This document shows, piece after piece, positions 24,081-31,905 of a stretch of 34,496 nucleotides of DNA. How positions within the stretch are numbered: the first letter of the stretch is position 1; each line of letters opens with the position of its first letter. A program made the position numbers and the translations under genes. Location: positions 1 to 34,496 of the forward strand of contig JANQSL010000270.1 of the NCBI GenBank assembly GCA_028284075.1, read 5' to 3'. The notes below the pieces were generated by a model, which had not been told where the DNA came from, did not search any database, and saw nothing but the letters and a program-made list of their open reading frames with translations. The DNA is from Candidatus Sumerlaeia bacterium. GTDB taxonomy: Bacteria; Sumerlaeota; Sumerlaeia; SLMS01; JAHLLQ01.

Positions 24081-24905
24081 ATGCTTGCCCGTATTTGTAA
24101 AGCTGAGGAAAAACGGATCGGCGCACGGATTGCCGTGTCCGTGATTGACTCCTCAAGTGGTGATTCCTGGGGATATCGGGAAAATGACCAGTGTCCCACC
24201 GCCAGTCTGATCAAGCTTCAGATTCTTTGTGCGCTGATGGAGCGCGTGAAGTCGCGTGAGATCGATCTGGCGGAGAGCATTGTCCTGCGCAGGCGCGATC
24301 TTGTGAAAGGTTCAGGAGTGCTTCGGGACCTGACGCCTGGTCTCTCGCTTTCTTTGCGGGACATTGCGGTTTTGATGACGATTGTTTCCGACAACACCGC
24401 CACGAACATGTTGATCGACCGCCTGGGACTGAAGGACATTAACACGGCGATTGAGTCCTGGGGATATGTGGACACGGTTCTTTGGCGGAAAATAGATTTC
24501 CGGGTCGATGTCAGAAAACCGAAGTGGCTTGGCCAGTCCACACCCGCTGAGACCTCTGACCTTCTTGCGAGAATCGCGTGCCGCGAATTCCTCGGGAAGC
24601 GTTTTGATGCAAAGATTGAGGATATTCTTGCGGGCCAGAAGTATGATACGGCCCTTCCGAGGCTTCTTCCCGGCAGCGGAACCTGGCGGGGAGCGGATTC
24701 CGATATTGCAGTGGCTCACAAGACCGGCTCCATCGAGGGGGCGCGTATTGACGCGGGTATCGTGACGGCGCCGTTTGGCCGCTACGTCATCTCGGTTTTC
24801 GTGCGTGATCTGAAGGACAACAGGTACCACCCGGATAACGCCGGAATTGTGTCCATCTCACGCATCAGCAAAGTGGTTTATCGCGAGCTTGAGAAACGAC
24901 TCTGA
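24081..24905 (+). CDS. class-A-beta-lactamase-like serine hydrolase, no signal peptide
   Basis: 274 residues. All three serine penicillin-recognising motifs are present: Ser42-Leu-Ile-Lys45, Ser103-Asp-Asn105 and Lys214-Thr-Gly in AHKTGSIEG. The region that in true class A beta-lactamases carries the ExxLN omega-loop Glu166 reads LWRKIDFRVDVRKPKWLG and has no such glutamate. Efficient beta-lactam hydrolysis is therefore unlikely, and a peptidase, esterase or amidase role is more probable. There is no signal peptide, so it is predicted cytoplasmic, which is odd for the fold. The ribosome site is poor (GAGGT about fifteen bases upstream). It is divergent from the antiporter operon and convergent with the TPR gene, two bases apart. 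Confidence 0.85.
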   Translation: MLARICKAEEKRIGARIAVSVIDSSSGDSWGYRENDQCPTASLIKLQILCALMERVKSREIDLAESIVLRRRDLVKGSGVLRDLTPGLSLSLRDIAVLMTIVSDNTATNMLIDRLGLKDINTAIESWGYVDTVLWRKIDFRVDVRKPKWLGQSTPAETSDLLARIACREFLGKRFDAKIEDILAGQKYDTALPRLLPGSGTWRGADSDIAVAHKTGSIEGARIDAGIVTAPFGRYVISVFVRDLKDNRYHPDNAGIVSISRISKVVYRELEKRL

Positions 24906-24920
24906 GATTAGAGAGAGTCG
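24897..24920. terminator. hairpin over the convergent stops of serine hydrolase and TPR gene
   Basis: CGACTCT (24897-24903) and AGAGTCG (24914-24920) are perfectly complementary around a ten-base loop. The element includes both stop codons (24903-24905 and 24908-24910). On the minus strand it is followed by TTTCTC, a short weak T-run, so it may terminate the smpB-HEAT-TPR transcript. On the plus strand there is no T-run. Confidence 0.4.
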
Positions 24921-26602
24921 AGAAGCCGGCGGATCTCCCGGTCGAGTTTTTCAGACCGTTTCAGCGTGACGTGAGACACTGCGAGTTCGAAGGAGGGCAC
25001 TTTGTTGCGCCGCCCCTCCAAAAGCTGAAGTTCAAACAGTCTGGCAACGTCCGGAAGCAGCGCTGCCGCCCGTTCCGCCGCGGGAGTTTCCGGAAACTTC
25101 CGCATGATCAAATCAATCAGCGCCCAGCTTTCGTCGGCCTCGTTCAGGAAATAGGCTCTCTCGGCCTGTTGATAGAAAACTTCCGCCTGGTAAGGTTTCT
25201 GTTCCTCCGCGAGATGAAGTTCCTTTCTTGCCAGTTCCGCCAGTTCCCGAATCTCTTTCAGGTGTGGAGATTCGCGTCCTTCGTCAAGGTCGATGCGATT
25301 GCAGATGTCGATCACTTCGTTCATGAGCCCGGCCTCGTAGTAGTCGACGGCTTCTTCAAGGACCATCAGATCCCGGCGTTCCTTGATGAGGCCCGACTGG
25401 CGGCGGGCGGACTCCTTGAGCACTTCGTTCGCCTCCAGTTCCCGCAGCAGCATGAGTGCCTGACGTTCAAGGCCATGCTCGCCCGCCCACTGCGCCAGTT
25501 CGAAGAGGGTTATGGGATCGGACTCTGAAATTTCGCGCCGGCGTTTTTCAAATTCCGCGCGGTTCCAGAGTGTGACCAGTTTCTCCGGCCGTTCGTCTTC
25601 CGGGATTTGTTGCAGCAGGAGGAGAACCCGTTCGGGACGCTGACCACGGAGCAGTGATTCCGCTTCCGAGGCATAGAGTTCATAGCCCGCGGTCAGGGAT
25701 TCCATGGGAAGTCTCGACGCGATTCCCTGATTGATCCAACGCCGGGCGTCCCGTTCGCGATTGTTGTAGGAGGCCCACTCGGTCATTTCCCGAAGTGTGA
25801 GAAGTGCACGGTTACGCGCGATTTCAGGACAGCGCGGCCACAACTCCTGAGAGATGAGTGCGAATGCACCTTCATAGTCGCGCTGCGCACGGGCACGGGC
25901 CGCCGCCGCCAGATGCAGCATTGGGTATTGTGCGGAGGCCTCGTCGCTGTCCAGCAGTTCCAGCCTTTCGATTTGTTCAACAGCCTCGTGGTAACGCCCC
26001 TCCTGAACGAGCCGGCGAACCAGACGTTTGAAAAAAATGCGCGCCCACTGGCGAGTCTCGGGGTTATCCAGGGCCTGTAGTCCCGCGCGGGAAAGCGCAT
26101 CACTGGCTTTCAAGCCGTCTTCGAGCTCCAGGTAGATCCGGGCGGCGAGGAGAGAGCCTTCCGGCGCGAGGAATCCGGCCTCTTCCAGTTGTTCGAGCTG
26201 TACAAGCGCATCCGTGCGGTCGCGCGGTTTGAGTAACGACGAGCTTCCCATGAAGAGAGCTTCGTGCTCAAGAAAGGCCGCGTTCAAATCCTCACCCTTC
26301 GCGCCGGCCTGATGCGCCTCGAGGATTGCCCTCAGGTTCTCCGGAACGTTCGCGCCTTTCAGCGCGGTGCGAAGATTGATCAGTGCGTTGCCGGCATCGT
26401 CATCCCGGTCGATGCTCGCGATAACACTGCGGGGGAGAGTCACCTGTCCGCCGGACATTCGAACCACCACCCGCTCTTCATCCTCGGAAACGACGACACC
26501 GAGAATCTTCTGGCCATTGACGTGGTGAACGATATCCCCCTGCACCGTGAGACAGGTGGAAAGGCAAATGAGGAGCGATGTCGAAACTCTGCCCGCGATC
26601 AT
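24908..26602 (-). CDS. secreted TPR-type helical repeat protein with N-terminal Sm/SH3-like domain
   Basis: 564 residues. The start is placed at the ATG at 26602, with GAGG nine bases upstream; the frame opens at a TTG at 26632 that lacks a ribosome site. Residues about 1-22 form a signal peptide. Residues about 23-65 (GQKILGVVVSEDEERVVVRM, GGQVTLPRSVIASIDR) form a small beta domain in which a glycine-rich strand pair ends with IxxIDR, common at the N-terminus of exported proteins in planctomycete-like lineages. The rest is alpha-helical, with repeated A/L/E-rich units such as EGRYHEAVEQIERLELL, PYQAEVFYQQAERAYFLNE, ESWALIDLIMRKFPETPAAE. These look like degenerate TPRs. It is the last gene after smpB, HEAT and the DUF6843-like gene. 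Function unknown; a periplasmic scaffold is possible. Confidence 0.8.
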   Translation of the reverse strand: MIAGRVSTSLLICLSTCLTVQGDIVHHVNGQKILGVVVSEDEERVVVRMSGGQVTLPRSVIASIDRDDDAGNALINLRTALKGANVPENLRAILEAHQAGAKGEDLNAAFLEHEALFMGSSSLLKPRDRTDALVQLEQLEEAGFLAPEGSLLAARIYLELEDGLKASDALSRAGLQALDNPETRQWARIFFKRLVRRLVQEGRYHEAVEQIERLELLDSDEASAQYPMLHLAAAARARAQRDYEGAFALISQELWPRCPEIARNRALLTLREMTEWASYNNRERDARRWINQGIASRLPMESLTAGYELYASEAESLLRGQRPERVLLLLQQIPEDERPEKLVTLWNRAEFEKRRREISESDPITLFELAQWAGEHGLERQALMLLRELEANEVLKESARRQSGLIKERRDLMVLEEAVDYYEAGLMNEVIDICNRIDLDEGRESPHLKEIRELAELARKELHLAEEQKPYQAEVFYQQAERAYFLNEADESWALIDLIMRKFPETPAAERAAALLPDVARLFELQLLEGRRNKVPSFELAVSHVTLKRSEKLDREIRRLLDSL

Positions 26603-26659
26603 GGCCGTCAGCCTCGTCCGGCGCGGTCGCAAGTCAACGGCAACGGGAGAATCGGCCGT

Positions 26660-27247
26660 CTAGTAGTCGTCGCGGACAATCATCAGCTCGTAGTGAATCA
26701 TATCCGCGGGATCTTCGGATTCCGTTCCGCCGAGAAGAATCCCGCCATCCTGCCCAACCCATCCGCGGCGGCGCATTTCCTGGCGCCACAACTCGGTTTC
26801 CGAAGGACTGTCGTAGTATTCATTGTCATCCCCCACCACGCCGATTTTCCGCTCCTTCAGGTGGTTTCCGTGGAGATGCTCCATAGTGCCATCCTCCAGC
26901 TCACGGAAGAACTGGTCACGAGCTGTTCCGTACTTAAACGGAGTGGATGTTTCAAACATTCCACTCAGAGGCAGGTCGACAACGAGATGATCCTCCTCGA
27001 GGGGGAGAGCTTTCGCTCCGGCGACGTTATAAAGAATGCGAATCTTGCCGGTAAAATCCTGGGGCAGAAGGTAGCGATGAGGCGTTCGTTCGCCTGGTGC
27101 TTCGACCGTTGCCTGGATTTTGAAAAAGAACGCGACACTTGTCAGTAAAGTGACGCCCACAACAGCCAGGGGCAGCCATGAACGTTTGGACGGTGCCGAG
27201 GAGGCCGGGGCCATTGCTTCGGGGGCGGATATCGTGGTACCTGTCAC
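26660..27247 (-). CDS. single-pass membrane protein with DUF6843-like domain
   Basis: 195 residues. The N-terminal 22 residues are Pro/Ala/Ser-rich and cytoplasmic, then comes one membrane helix (about 24-42, LPLAVVGVTLLTSVAFFF) and an extracytoplasmic domain. The stretch YLLPQDFTGKIRILYNV with LPLSGMFETSTPF resembles DUF6843, a small beta domain seen in exported proteins of unknown function. The ending DMIHYELMIVRDDY is hydrophilic. The start is GTG at 27247, six bases after a GGAG that itself overlaps the TAG stop of the HEAT gene. No enzymatic motif is visible. It sits between the HEAT and TPR genes in one operon. Confidence 0.7.
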   Translation of the reverse strand: MTGTTISAPEAMAPASSAPSKRSWLPLAVVGVTLLTSVAFFFKIQATVEAPGERTPHRYLLPQDFTGKIRILYNVAGAKALPLEEDHLVVDLPLSGMFETSTPFKYGTARDQFFRELEDGTMEHLHGNHLKERKIGVVGDDNEYYDSPSETELWRQEMRRRGWVGQDGGILLGGTESEDPADMIHYELMIVRDDY

Positions 27248-27256
27248 GAATTACTC

Positions 27257-28390
27257 CTAGTCGATACTGTCGATGTCACGACGCAATCTTTTTGCCTGAG
27301 CGCGGAGAGTTTCGCTCTCCGTGTTTCGCTCAATTCGTTTCATGACCTTCCTCGCGTCCCGGGGCGCTGCCGCCGCGTACCATTCCATGGCAGAGGCTCG
27401 AATATCGATGTCCTCAAGAGGGTCTTCCGCAATTGTCTTCAGCTCCGTGGCAAGGGACGGACCTCTTTGGGACAGATACTGGCGGGCGGACCAGCGGCGA
27501 TCATAGTCGCGGAACTGGCGAACGGCTTGCAAGGCCCCGCGGAGGCTGGTGACCGGCAACTCCGTCCGAATAACGCCTTCCTCGCGGCGTCTGAGAATGG
27601 ACCGCCGGGCGGGTTCAAAGGATCCGGCATTGACAGCGGCCCATTCCTGAAACTGACGGATGGCTTCGCGCTGGCGGGGGAGCGACGTGTTTTCTGAAAT
27701 GTCGTAGTTTCTACCCGTTAGAAAATAGATTGCCGCGAAGGCTTCGCGAAGCAGGTCGGCGTCTTCCCGTGTAATGTACTCAGCAAGGTAACGCACGCCG
27801 TCGGGGCTTCCCACCAGACCCAGTGCGACAGCCCCCTCAACGATGAAGGATGGCTGCGTTTCACGATCAATGGTATCGCGAATGGCGCTGCCGGTGGCCG
27901 GATCGCCGATCAGTCCTGCTGCAACGATGGCGTTGTAACGAACAAAGCGCAGAAAGACGGCGGCGCTGAGGTCTCGGTTTTCCAGGGGCATGCGTTCCAT
28001 GTCTCGGTCGAGAACCGCCAGAACTCCCCGGGGCATTTCATTGTTCAGGATATCGATCAGGACGGGAACGGCTTCCGCCGCCTGGCGAAATCCGAGTTCC
28101 TGAATGGCGGCGTTAACGACTTCCGTTTTGATCCTGGGATCCTGGGGAAGGCCGCGAGAAACAGCCGCCTGCGGAAGGCCTTCTGTCAGCAAACGCAGGA
28201 GCCCTTCGGTTTCAGGGCCTATTCCGTGAGCCATCAGAGTTTCCATCCGCTCGGGACCCGCCACCCGAGCCGCCCGGACGATTTGAGGATCGCGTTGTGT
28301 CGTGGCGGCAGAGACCATTGTGTCCTGGCCGCAAACAGCGACTGTGGCGATGAGCACCGCAAATGCGAGCACTGCCGTGCGGGCTCTCAT
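27257..28390 (-). CDS. secreted HEAT-repeat-like protein
   Basis: 377 residues with an N-terminal signal peptide (about 1-21, AVLAFAVLIATVAV). The remainder is helical: repeated units such as EAVPVLIDILNNEMPR, AAVFLRFVRYNAIVAAGLIGDPATG, FIVEGAVALGLVGSPDGVRYLAEYI and LEDIDIRASAMEWYAAAAPRDARKVM have the AxxALGxxGDP pattern of HEAT/PBS-lyase-type repeats. These usually make protein-protein interfaces. No catalytic motif is visible. The ATG at 28390 overlaps the smpB stop (ATGA), so expression follows smpB. Its product is exported, which is unrelated to tmRNA function, so the link with smpB is probably transcriptional only. Confidence 0.8.
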   Translation of the reverse strand: MRARTAVLAFAVLIATVAVCGQDTMVSAATTQRDPQIVRAARVAGPERMETLMAHGIGPETEGLLRLLTEGLPQAAVSRGLPQDPRIKTEVVNAAIQELGFRQAAEAVPVLIDILNNEMPRGVLAVLDRDMERMPLENRDLSAAVFLRFVRYNAIVAAGLIGDPATGSAIRDTIDRETQPSFIVEGAVALGLVGSPDGVRYLAEYITREDADLLREAFAAIYFLTGRNYDISENTSLPRQREAIRQFQEWAAVNAGSFEPARRSILRRREEGVIRTELPVTSLRGALQAVRQFRDYDRRWSARQYLSQRGPSLATELKTIAEDPLEDIDIRASAMEWYAAAAPRDARKVMKRIERNTESETLRAQAKRLRRDIDSID

Positions 28391-28866
28391 CGGACCTTGT
28401 ACTCCCGGGCCAGCTCCCGTTTCAGGTCACGTTCCTTGATATCGTCTCGTTTGTCCCGGGCATCCTTGCCTTTGCCGAGGGCTATCTCCACTTTGATAAG
28501 CCCCTTTTCCGTCAGATAGACTCTCAAGGGAATCAGCGTCAGGCCCTTCTGTGACACTGCGCCGGAAAGACGGTCGATTTCCCGTCGATGAATCAGGAGT
28601 TTGCGATCGCGAGTGGAGGCTTCGATCCATGCGCTCGCTTTCGAATACGGAGGGATGGTCATGCCTTTGATGAACATTTGATTGTTCATGGGAGTGACCC
28701 AGGCCTCCACAATGGAGCCGCCTCCGTCCCGCAGAGACTTGACTTCCGAGCCCTTCAACTCAATTCCCGCCTCCAGCGTCTCCAGAATATGATAGGAATG
28801 CCGCGCGCGCCTGTTGCGCAGCAGGTCTTTCGGTTGGTTTGCGTTTTTTTCCGTTGTTGCGGCCAT
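28387..28866 (-). CDS. smpB: SsrA-binding protein SmpB
   Basis: 159 residues, normal length. SmpB binds tmRNA and delivers it to stalled ribosomes for trans-translation. Family blocks: NRRARHSYHILETLEAGIEL, GSEVKSLRDG, PYSKASAWIEASTRDRKLLIHRREIDRL, GLTLIPLRVYLTEKGLIKVEIALGKGKDARDKRDDIKERD and the basic C-terminal tail REYKVR, which enters the ribosome. The start ATG at 28866 has AGGGAG a few bases upstream, shorter spacing than usual. No ssrA gene is visible nearby. Upstream lies the FMN reductase gene after a 71-base spacer with no recognisable terminator. Confidence 0.97.
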   Translation of the reverse strand: MAATTEKNANQPKDLLRNRRARHSYHILETLEAGIELKGSEVKSLRDGGGSIVEAWVTPMNNQMFIKGMTIPPYSKASAWIEASTRDRKLLIHRREIDRLSGAVSQKGLTLIPLRVYLTEKGLIKVEIALGKGKDARDKRDDIKERDLKRELAREYKVR

Positions 28867-28937
28867 GGGACTCCCTTGCGGCGGTTGTCAGTTACAGGGA
28901 CTCGCCCGGGGGGATCAAGGATAGGCAGGGGAGAATG

Positions 28938-29522
28938 TCAGGAGCGGCCCCGACCGGACGGCAACTCCGGCTCGCGCCTCAGCAATCGCACATACTTCAC
29001 CACGTCCCTTCCGACGCGCTCAACGCGACGGTGGAGTTTCTCGTCTTTGAGGGTTCCGTCGGGGTTGAATGCGCTGTACGCGGCTCCCACAGAAGCCTGA
29101 TGAGGAATAACCCATGCATGGACCCAGCGGCAGATGACCCGCAGGTGGTTCAGGGCGTTCGCATTGGAGGCACCCCCGAGAACGCTCAACAGGCCTGTTA
29201 CTTTATCTTCCATCTCGTCGAAGCCGACAAGGTCGAGCGCGTTCTTGAGCACGCCGGAGCAGGAACCGTGATACTCGGGTGTGCAGAGTATGAGGCCGTC
29301 CGCATCGGCGGTCATGCGCTTCCATTCATCGCGGTTGGCTTCCAGCTTCTCGTCGGCAGGACCATAGCAGAATGGCAGAGGGCGCTCTGAGGGGTCGAAA
29401 ACCTCAACCACGGCTCCAGCGGCCTCCGCCGCCCGCACGGCAATCATAAGCGCCTGCAAAGAATGGGAGCCCTCGCGAAGGCTTCCGCAAAGGGCGACAA
29501 GTTTGACAGGATCATCATTCAT
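28938..29522 (-). CDS. NAD(P)H-dependent FMN reductase (flavodoxin-like)
   Basis: 194 residues of the FMN_red/NADPH-dependent quinone reductase type. It reduces FMN, quinones or azo compounds with NAD(P)H in the cytoplasm. The phosphate loop CGSLREGSHSLQAL (12-25) and the flavin block TPEYHGSCSGVLKNALDLVG (about 80) are diagnostic. VLGGASNANALNHLRVI is the usual third block. The start overlaps the YfhO stop by four bases (ATGA), and it belongs to a run with envelope genes. No clear functional link to them is seen, so redox housekeeping is assumed. Confidence 0.92.
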   Translation of the reverse strand: MNDDPVKLVALCGSLREGSHSLQALMIAVRAAEAAGAVVEVFDPSERPLPFCYGPADEKLEANRDEWKRMTADADGLILCTPEYHGSCSGVLKNALDLVGFDEMEDKVTGLLSVLGGASNANALNHLRVICRWVHAWVIPHQASVGAAYSAFNPDGTLKDEKLHRRVERVGRDVVKYVRLLRREPELPSGRGRS

Positions 29523-31855
29523 GGGGGCGTCCGCTTCTCTTCCTGTTCAACATGCAAATGACGGCGATTTCGATACCTGACCATAACGGTTCCCGCGAAT
29601 GCAAGGAGCCAGCCAATCCAGGACAGGCTTCCGAGAAGAAGCCCGAGGCGTCCCGCTCTGTCGACGTAAACGAGTTTGACAGTGTGCTTCCCGGTGGGAA
29701 CGTCGACCGTCACCAGGTGATCAAATTCGCCGACAGGAACCGGCATGTCGTCCAAAGAAGCCCGCCAGCCCGGATTTGTGAACTCCCGAACGATGAGTAC
29801 CACCTCCGCGGAAGTATCGACCTCGACGCTGACCGATCCATCCTGCCACGATAACACTCGAGCCGTGCCGGCAGGCCGGTCCGTTCGGGGATCAACGAGA
29901 ACGGCATAGGCGGGCCGCTCCCAGCGGCGAATGGAATAACCGTCCAGAACCTCTTCGTTTGGATCCGGTTTTGGACCGGACCGGCCGGAGATGATCGCGG
30001 ATGTTCCGGTTCCGACAACGAGTTCGTGTGTCACGCGCCGGATTCCACTGTCGAGTTGTGAGGCGGAATCCACCTCGCCCTGAACCCTGTTCAGCCATCG
30101 ACCGTACTTGAGGCTCATGTTGGAATCGACACCACTGACACTGCGAACGTTGTCGAAAAACAATGGAAAGGTTGCCAGTTCACGCGGAGCCGCGAGAATC
30201 GTCAAGGGTTCCGGTGTCACATCATTGCGTTGCTTCTCAATCCAGGCGGCAAGTTCAGGATAGGAGTCCTTTGTCAAGAGGCTGTGCCGCCAGGGTATGT
30301 GCATATTGGCTATTTTGATGGAGTCGACCAGAATAACGACACCAAAGAATACGGGAAGAACAAACCGGCGCCAGTGGGCGGGACCCGGAGCCGCTCGAAC
30401 AATGAAAGCAACGGCGGCAATGCCGAACAGAGTGCCGGTCAGTATGAACTCCCGCAGGAAATCAGACACGACCGTTGCCGGCGTCAGCCCCGACTCGTCG
30501 TGGGGAATTCCATACCCGAGGTTGCGTGCTGTTTCGAAGAGGTCTTCCGGTGCAGCGTTAAGATGCGTCATGAGGCGCAATGAAATGGATGCAATGAGCA
30601 GCGCGCATCCCGCTGCGAAAAAAACAGGAATGCGGTAGTGTTTGGAGGGTGACAAGAGGGCTCGGGCGCCCTCGGCGGCGAGAAGGAAAAGGCCGAGTTG
30701 TGCAACGGCGAGTGTGCGGCCCCATGCGCGGAGCATTCCATAGAGTGGGAGAGTATCGACGAGTTCGTCGACGATCTCTGTCGCGGCGCCCACTGAGAGT
30801 AGAAAACCGACAGCCACGAGAACGATTGGCAGCGCGAGCCGCCCGTAAAACAAACGCGGTCGAACGATGCCGGTGCACAGTCCCGCGATCGCCAGAAGAA
30901 CGATGAACCGCGAGGTCAACAGGGTCGATTCGCTGGGATACGAATCTCCGTAGAACTGGTGGACGGACTCTCCGAACAGAATGAACGGAGAAACAACGGA
31001 CACCAGATTAATCGGTGTGGCGGAGAAGGCCTGAGCCATTTCAGGACCCCGCATCAGCTGGCGGAAGGAATTCTCCATACCCGCGAACATTGGCAGGAGC
31101 GGTGAGGCGGCGAGCAGTGCAAAGACTCCAACGCATCCGGCAAGCAGAGGAATCCGTTTGCTGATTGGTAACAGGCGGTGACGTCGGAATGCGCGTATTA
31201 CTTCGAGAAAAAGAAAGGAGAGAGCCAGAGCGTAAAGAAAATGTGGTGTTTGATTGATCGTGACCAGAGCTCCGGCGGCGGAGGCAAGAAGCAGAGGCCG
31301 CGTTCCATCCCTGAGTCCGCGGACACGATCAAGACGGTCCCAGGCGGCCACCAGCCATGGCAACAGTGCCGCTTGATGCAGAATTGTCCAGTGGCCGAGG
31401 ACACGTGCCATGAAGACTCCACTTCCGGTCCATGCAACTCCCAGAACAATGCAGACCAGAGGATGATGGCCGCGACGGAACGTCAGCCACGCCATACCGA
31501 GGGATGACACAACCGCATGAATCAGGAGATCCAGTTGGAAGTAAATTGTGTGCGGAAGCTGAAGAACCAAACCGGCCACGACTGTGGGGTAGGGAAGCAT
31601 GTGCTGGCCGAAGCGCATCACCGGCTGGCCCAGGTAATAGCCGGAAACGAGATCCGGGAAGTTGCGGGTCTGGAATGCTCGAAGCAGGCCTTCGCGGTAC
31701 GCCACAAAGCAGACGTTTGTGTCTCCCGTTAGATCACCGGGAAGAGTGCCTTCGACAAACAACCGTGCAAAAAAAACTCCCCACAGAACGGCAAAAAGAA
31801 GCATGGCCCGGAGAAGATACCCTGTTGCTGTGCAGGCTGACGGGATTCGGATCAT
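29519..31855 (-). CDS. YfhO-like multi-pass membrane protein
   Basis: 778 residues with about twelve hydrophobic helices in the first 530 residues and a soluble C-terminal third. The early periplasmic region (GDTNVCFVAYREGLLRAF, YYLGQPVMRFGQHMLP) and the tail SVSVEVDTSAEVVLIVREFTNPGWRASLDD followed by PTGKHTVKLVY match YfhO-family architecture. A final membrane segment follows. YfhO proteins are GT-C-like and linked to glycosylation of envelope polymers such as lipoteichoic acid; the donor and acceptor here are unknown. The ATG at 31855 has a poor ribosome site. It lies 50 bases after the solute-binding protein and near the WecA-like transferase, so a role in surface polysaccharide is plausible. 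Confidence 0.8.
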   Translation of the reverse strand: MIRIPSACTATGYLLRAMLLFAVLWGVFFARLFVEGTLPGDLTGDTNVCFVAYREGLLRAFQTRNFPDLVSGYYLGQPVMRFGQHMLPYPTVVAGLVLQLPHTIYFQLDLLIHAVVSSLGMAWLTFRRGHHPLVCIVLGVAWTGSGVFMARVLGHWTILHQAALLPWLVAAWDRLDRVRGLRDGTRPLLLASAAGALVTINQTPHFLYALALSFLFLEVIRAFRRHRLLPISKRIPLLAGCVGVFALLAASPLLPMFAGMENSFRQLMRGPEMAQAFSATPINLVSVVSPFILFGESVHQFYGDSYPSESTLLTSRFIVLLAIAGLCTGIVRPRLFYGRLALPIVLVAVGFLLSVGAATEIVDELVDTLPLYGMLRAWGRTLAVAQLGLFLLAAEGARALLSPSKHYRIPVFFAAGCALLIASISLRLMTHLNAAPEDLFETARNLGYGIPHDESGLTPATVVSDFLREFILTGTLFGIAAVAFIVRAAPGPAHWRRFVLPVFFGVVILVDSIKIANMHIPWRHSLLTKDSYPELAAWIEKQRNDVTPEPLTILAAPRELATFPLFFDNVRSVSGVDSNMSLKYGRWLNRVQGEVDSASQLDSGIRRVTHELVVGTGTSAIISGRSGPKPDPNEEVLDGYSIRRWERPAYAVLVDPRTDRPAGTARVLSWQDGSVSVEVDTSAEVVLIVREFTNPGWRASLDDMPVPVGEFDHLVTVDVPTGKHTVKLVYVDRAGRLGLLLGSLSWIGWLLAFAGTVMVRYRNRRHLHVEQEEKRTPP

Positions 31856-31905
31856 GCTCTGAAGGACATGTCAAAAAGACTGGAGTATTGAAGCTGCGGC
31901 CGTCT

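Noticed and set aside
24081-24905. Beta-lactam resistance gene
   Set aside because: No omega-loop glutamate and no signal peptide; only the general serine-hydrolase motifs remain.
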